This document shows, one piece after another, positions 62,217-64,000 of a stretch of 64,000 nucleotides of DNA. The stretch comes from Pseudooceanicola nanhaiensis DSM 18065 (GTDB lineage: Bacteria; Pseudomonadota; Alphaproteobacteria; Rhodobacterales; Rhodobacteraceae): contig NZ_JHZF01000011.1 of assembly GCF_000688295.1 (NCBI RefSeq), positions 1,793,215-1,857,214 on the forward strand, read 5' to 3'. Below the pieces are notes generated by a model. The model was not told the DNA's origin. It made no database searches and worked only from the letters and a program-made list of their open reading frames with translations. Position 1 is the first letter of the stretch. Each line of letters starts with the position of its first letter. The position numbers and the translations under genes were made by a program.

Positions 62217-63085
62217 TCGTCGCCTTCCTTCTTCTCGGGCTCGGCCGAAGCGTCACCCTCTTTGTCGGCAGCGATGTCGGCTTCCGCGTCCTTCAGGGCT
62301 GCCTCTTCGGCAGCGGCCTGTTCGGCTGCGGCTGCCTCTTCGGCGGCCTTGGCTTCGGCTTCAGCGGCGGCTGCAGCTTCCTCGGCGGCCTTGCGGGCCT
62401 CCTCGGCTGCCGAGCGCAGCGCGGCGGGCAGGATCGCGTTCTCGGGGAACGGCTTCTTCACGGCGTCCTTCACCGTGACCCAGCCACCCTTCGAGCCCGG
62501 GACGGCGCCCTTGACCATGATCAGGCCGCGTTCGCTGTCGGTGCGCACAACCTGGAGGTTCTGCGTGGTGACACGGACGGCGCCCATGTGGCCTGCCATC
62601 TTCTTGCCCTTGAACACCTTGCCCGGGTCCTGACACTGACCGGTCGAACCATGCGACCGGTGCGAGATCGAGACACCGTGCGAGGCGCGCAGGCCGCCGA
62701 AGTTGTGGCGCTTCATGCCACCGGCGAAGCCCTTACCGATCGAGGTGCCCGAGACATCCACGAACTGGCCTTCGAAGTAATGGTCGGCGGTGATTTCCTC
62801 ACCGACGGCGATCAGGTTCTCGGGGTCGACGCGGAACTCTGCCACCTTGCGCTTGGGCTCGACCTTCGCGGCTGCGAAGTGGCCACGCATGGCCTGGCTG
62901 GTGCGCTTGGCTTTCGCGGTGCCGGCGCCGAGCTGAACGGCCGAATAGCCGTGCGCGTCGGCGGTGCGCTGCGCGATGACCTGAAGGCCGTCGAGCTGCA
63001 GCACGGTCACCGGGATCTGTTTCCCGTCTTCCATGAACAGGCGGGTCATGCCCACCTTCTTGGCGATGATACCGGAACGGAGCAT
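62213..63085 (-). CDS. rplC: 50S ribosomal protein L3 with long acidic C-terminal extension
   Basis: A 290-residue L3; E. coli L3 has 209. The core (residues 1 to about 220) is standard: [66 protein letters not shown] near 135-180. From residue 221 a 70-residue tail made almost wholly of Ala, Glu, Lys and Asp follows, predicted to be a charged helix or coiled coil. The tail is in frame and ends just as rplD begins (4-nt overlap), so it is not an annotation error. Confidence 0.97.
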   Translation of the reverse strand: MLRSGIIAKKVGMTRLFMEDGKQIPVTVLQLDGLQVIAQRTADAHGYSAVQLGAGTAKAKRTSQAMRGHFAAAKVEPKRKVAEFRVDPENLIAVGEEITADHYFEGQFVDVSGTSIGKGFAGGMKRHNFGGLRASHGVSISHRSHGSTGQCQDPGKVFKGKKMAGHMGAVRVTTQNLQVVRTDSERGLIMVKGAVPGSKGGWVTVKDAVKKPFPENAILPAALRSAAEEARKAAEEAAAAAEAEAKAAEEAAAAEQAAAEEAALKDAEADIAADKEGDASAEPEKKEGDE

Positions 63086-63099
63086 CAGTTGGACCCTCC

Positions 63100-63408
63100 T
63101 TAAACCTTGATCTCGACATCCACGCCGGCGGCGAGGTCGAGCTTCATCAGCGCGTCCACCGTCTGCGGGGTCGGATCCACGATGTCCAGGAGCCGCTTGT
63201 GGGTGCGGATCTCGAACTGGTCGCGGGATTTCTTGTCGACGTGAGGGCCACGGAGAACCGTGAACTTCTCGATCTTGTTCGGCAGCGGGATCGGGCCACG
63301 GACCTGAGCGCCGGTGCGCTTGGCCGTGTTGACGATTTCCTGCGTGCTGGAATCCAGGACGCGGTAATCGAATGCCTTCAGCCGGATGCGAATGGTTTGA
63401 CCTGACAT
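63100..63408 (-). CDS. rpsJ: 30S ribosomal protein S10
   Basis: A 102-residue S10 starting [72 protein letters not shown]. First ribosomal gene of the S10 cluster, downstream of tuf. The frame is open upstream but the conserved start is at 63408. Confidence 0.99.
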   Translation of the reverse strand: MSGQTIRIRLKAFDYRVLDSSTQEIVNTAKRTGAQVRGPIPLPNKIEKFTVLRGPHVDKKSRDQFEIRTHKRLLDIVDPTPQTVDALMKLDLAAGVDVEIKV

Positions 63409-63556
63409 GTCATTCAGCCTTCTTCGGCGTTGGAGTTGAGAGGAGGAGGCAGGACCACCCCGCCCCCTCGTCGAACCCGTAAGTGCTGCGCCACGGCACA
63501 GGCCGTGGCGCGTAGTCGAGGCGGCGGCGGAGGTCAAGCCCCCGCCACGGAACCCA

Positions 63557-64000
63557 TCACTCGATGATCTTGGAGACCACGCCCGAACCGACGGTGCGGC
63601 CGCCTTCACGGATGGCGAAGCGGAGCTTCTCTTCCATCGCGATCGGGGCGATCAGCTCGACGGTGAAGGAGATGTTGTCCCCGGGCATGACCATCTCGGT
63701 GCCTTCGGCCAGCTGCACGGTCCCGGTCACGTCGGTGGTCCGGAAGTAGAACTGCGGGCGGTAGTTCGCGAAGAACGGCGTGTGGCGGCCACCTTCGTCC
63801 TTGGTCAGGATGTAGGCTTCGGCCTCGAACTTCGTGTGCGGCTTCACCGAGCCCGGCTTGCAGAGTACCTGGCCACGCTCGACCGCGTCACGGTCGATGC
63901 CACGCAGCAGCGCGCCGATGTTGTCGCCGGCTTCCCCGCGGTCCAGCAGCTTGCGGAACATTTCCACGCCGGTGCAGGTCGTCTTCTGGGTCGCCTTGAT
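63557..64000 (-). CDS. tuf: elongation factor Tu (C-terminal part, cut by window edge)
   Basis: About 147 residues of EF-Tu domains [72 protein letters not shown] and the C-terminus [22 protein letters not shown]. The 5' part lies beyond the window. Placed upstream of rpsJ as in the str operon order fus-tuf-rpsJ. Confidence 0.98.
   Translation of the reverse strand: MKATQKTTCTGVEMFRKLLDRGEAGDNIGALLRGIDRDAVERGQVLCKPGSVKPHTKFEAEAYILTKDEGGRHTPFFANYRPQFYFRTTDVTGTVQLAEGTEMVMPGDNISFTVELIAPIAMEEKLRFAIREGGRTVGSGVVSKIIE

Overview
The window reads as chromosome of a GC-rich alphaproteobacterium, most likely a member of the Rhodobacterales (Rhodobacteraceae in the broad sense). The basis is gene content and order: a rsmI-yraN-gshB block divergent from an LpoA-type lipoprotein, glnD-murJ, ychF near trpA, a CtrA-like box ahead of comM, CueR/HmrR-type copper control, and S10/spc ribosomal genes broken up by non-ribosomal genes. 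I cannot name a genus from sequence alone. No tRNA, rRNA, CRISPR array, transposase, integrase or phage gene was found.

Layout. 1-15 kb: housekeeping genes (a hydroxyacyl-CoA-type SDR, argC, comM, gshB/yraN/rsmI, an LpoA-like lipoprotein, glnD, murJ, a phospholipase D-like protein, an inactive-looking rhomboid, trpS). 15-25 kb: small metabolic genes (glyoxalase-fold protein, PhoX phosphatase, a branched-chain-type aminotransferase, acetyltransferase, hemerythrin, cobT/cobS) separated by four copies of one structured intergenic repeat. At 22.4-24.0 kb an acetolactate-synthase-like gene is cut off after about 264 codons and abuts an enoyl-CoA hydratase gene that lacks its own 5' end. 24-32 kb, minus strand: a dipeptidase followed by a complete five-gene Dpp-type dipeptide ABC transporter, with a 127-bp inverted-repeat element between the permease and ATPase genes, and an iron-type alcohol dehydrogenase downstream. 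32-35 kb: copA and cueR behind a textbook MerR-family promoter. 35-39 kb: two 6PGDH-fold dehydrogenases and an ABC exporter. 39-44.5 kb: an AraC regulator divergent from an SDR and a cobalt-type nitrile hydratase set (alpha, beta, activator), then IclR and TetR regulators. 44.7-50.9 kb: an SH3 envelope protein, ychF, two small glyoxalase-fold genes, trpA, a DEAD-box RNA helicase with a long leader, and a VWA protein.

50.9-64 kb, minus strand: ribosomal genes in the order tuf (partial), S10, L3, L4, L23, [sulfotransferase-like], L2, S19, L22, S3, L16, [2OG-Fe(II) oxygenase, DUF3237, and a secreted protein on the opposite strand], L29, S17, L14, L24, L5, S14, S8, L6, L18, S5, L30. Terminator-like hairpins lie after the sulfotransferase, after L16 and after L30, so the classic single S10-spc transcript appears cut into several units, and L15-secY does not follow L30.

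I found no strong candidate for a wholly new multi-gene system. The points most worth checking are the deletion-like junction at 23.2 kb, two families of structured intergenic repeats (one with compensatory base changes, one with 17-bp terminal inverted repeats), the foreign genes and terminators inside the ribosomal operon, a symmetric operator between the divergent araC and SDR genes, and a recurrent CTAG-containing -10-like element upstream of many genes.
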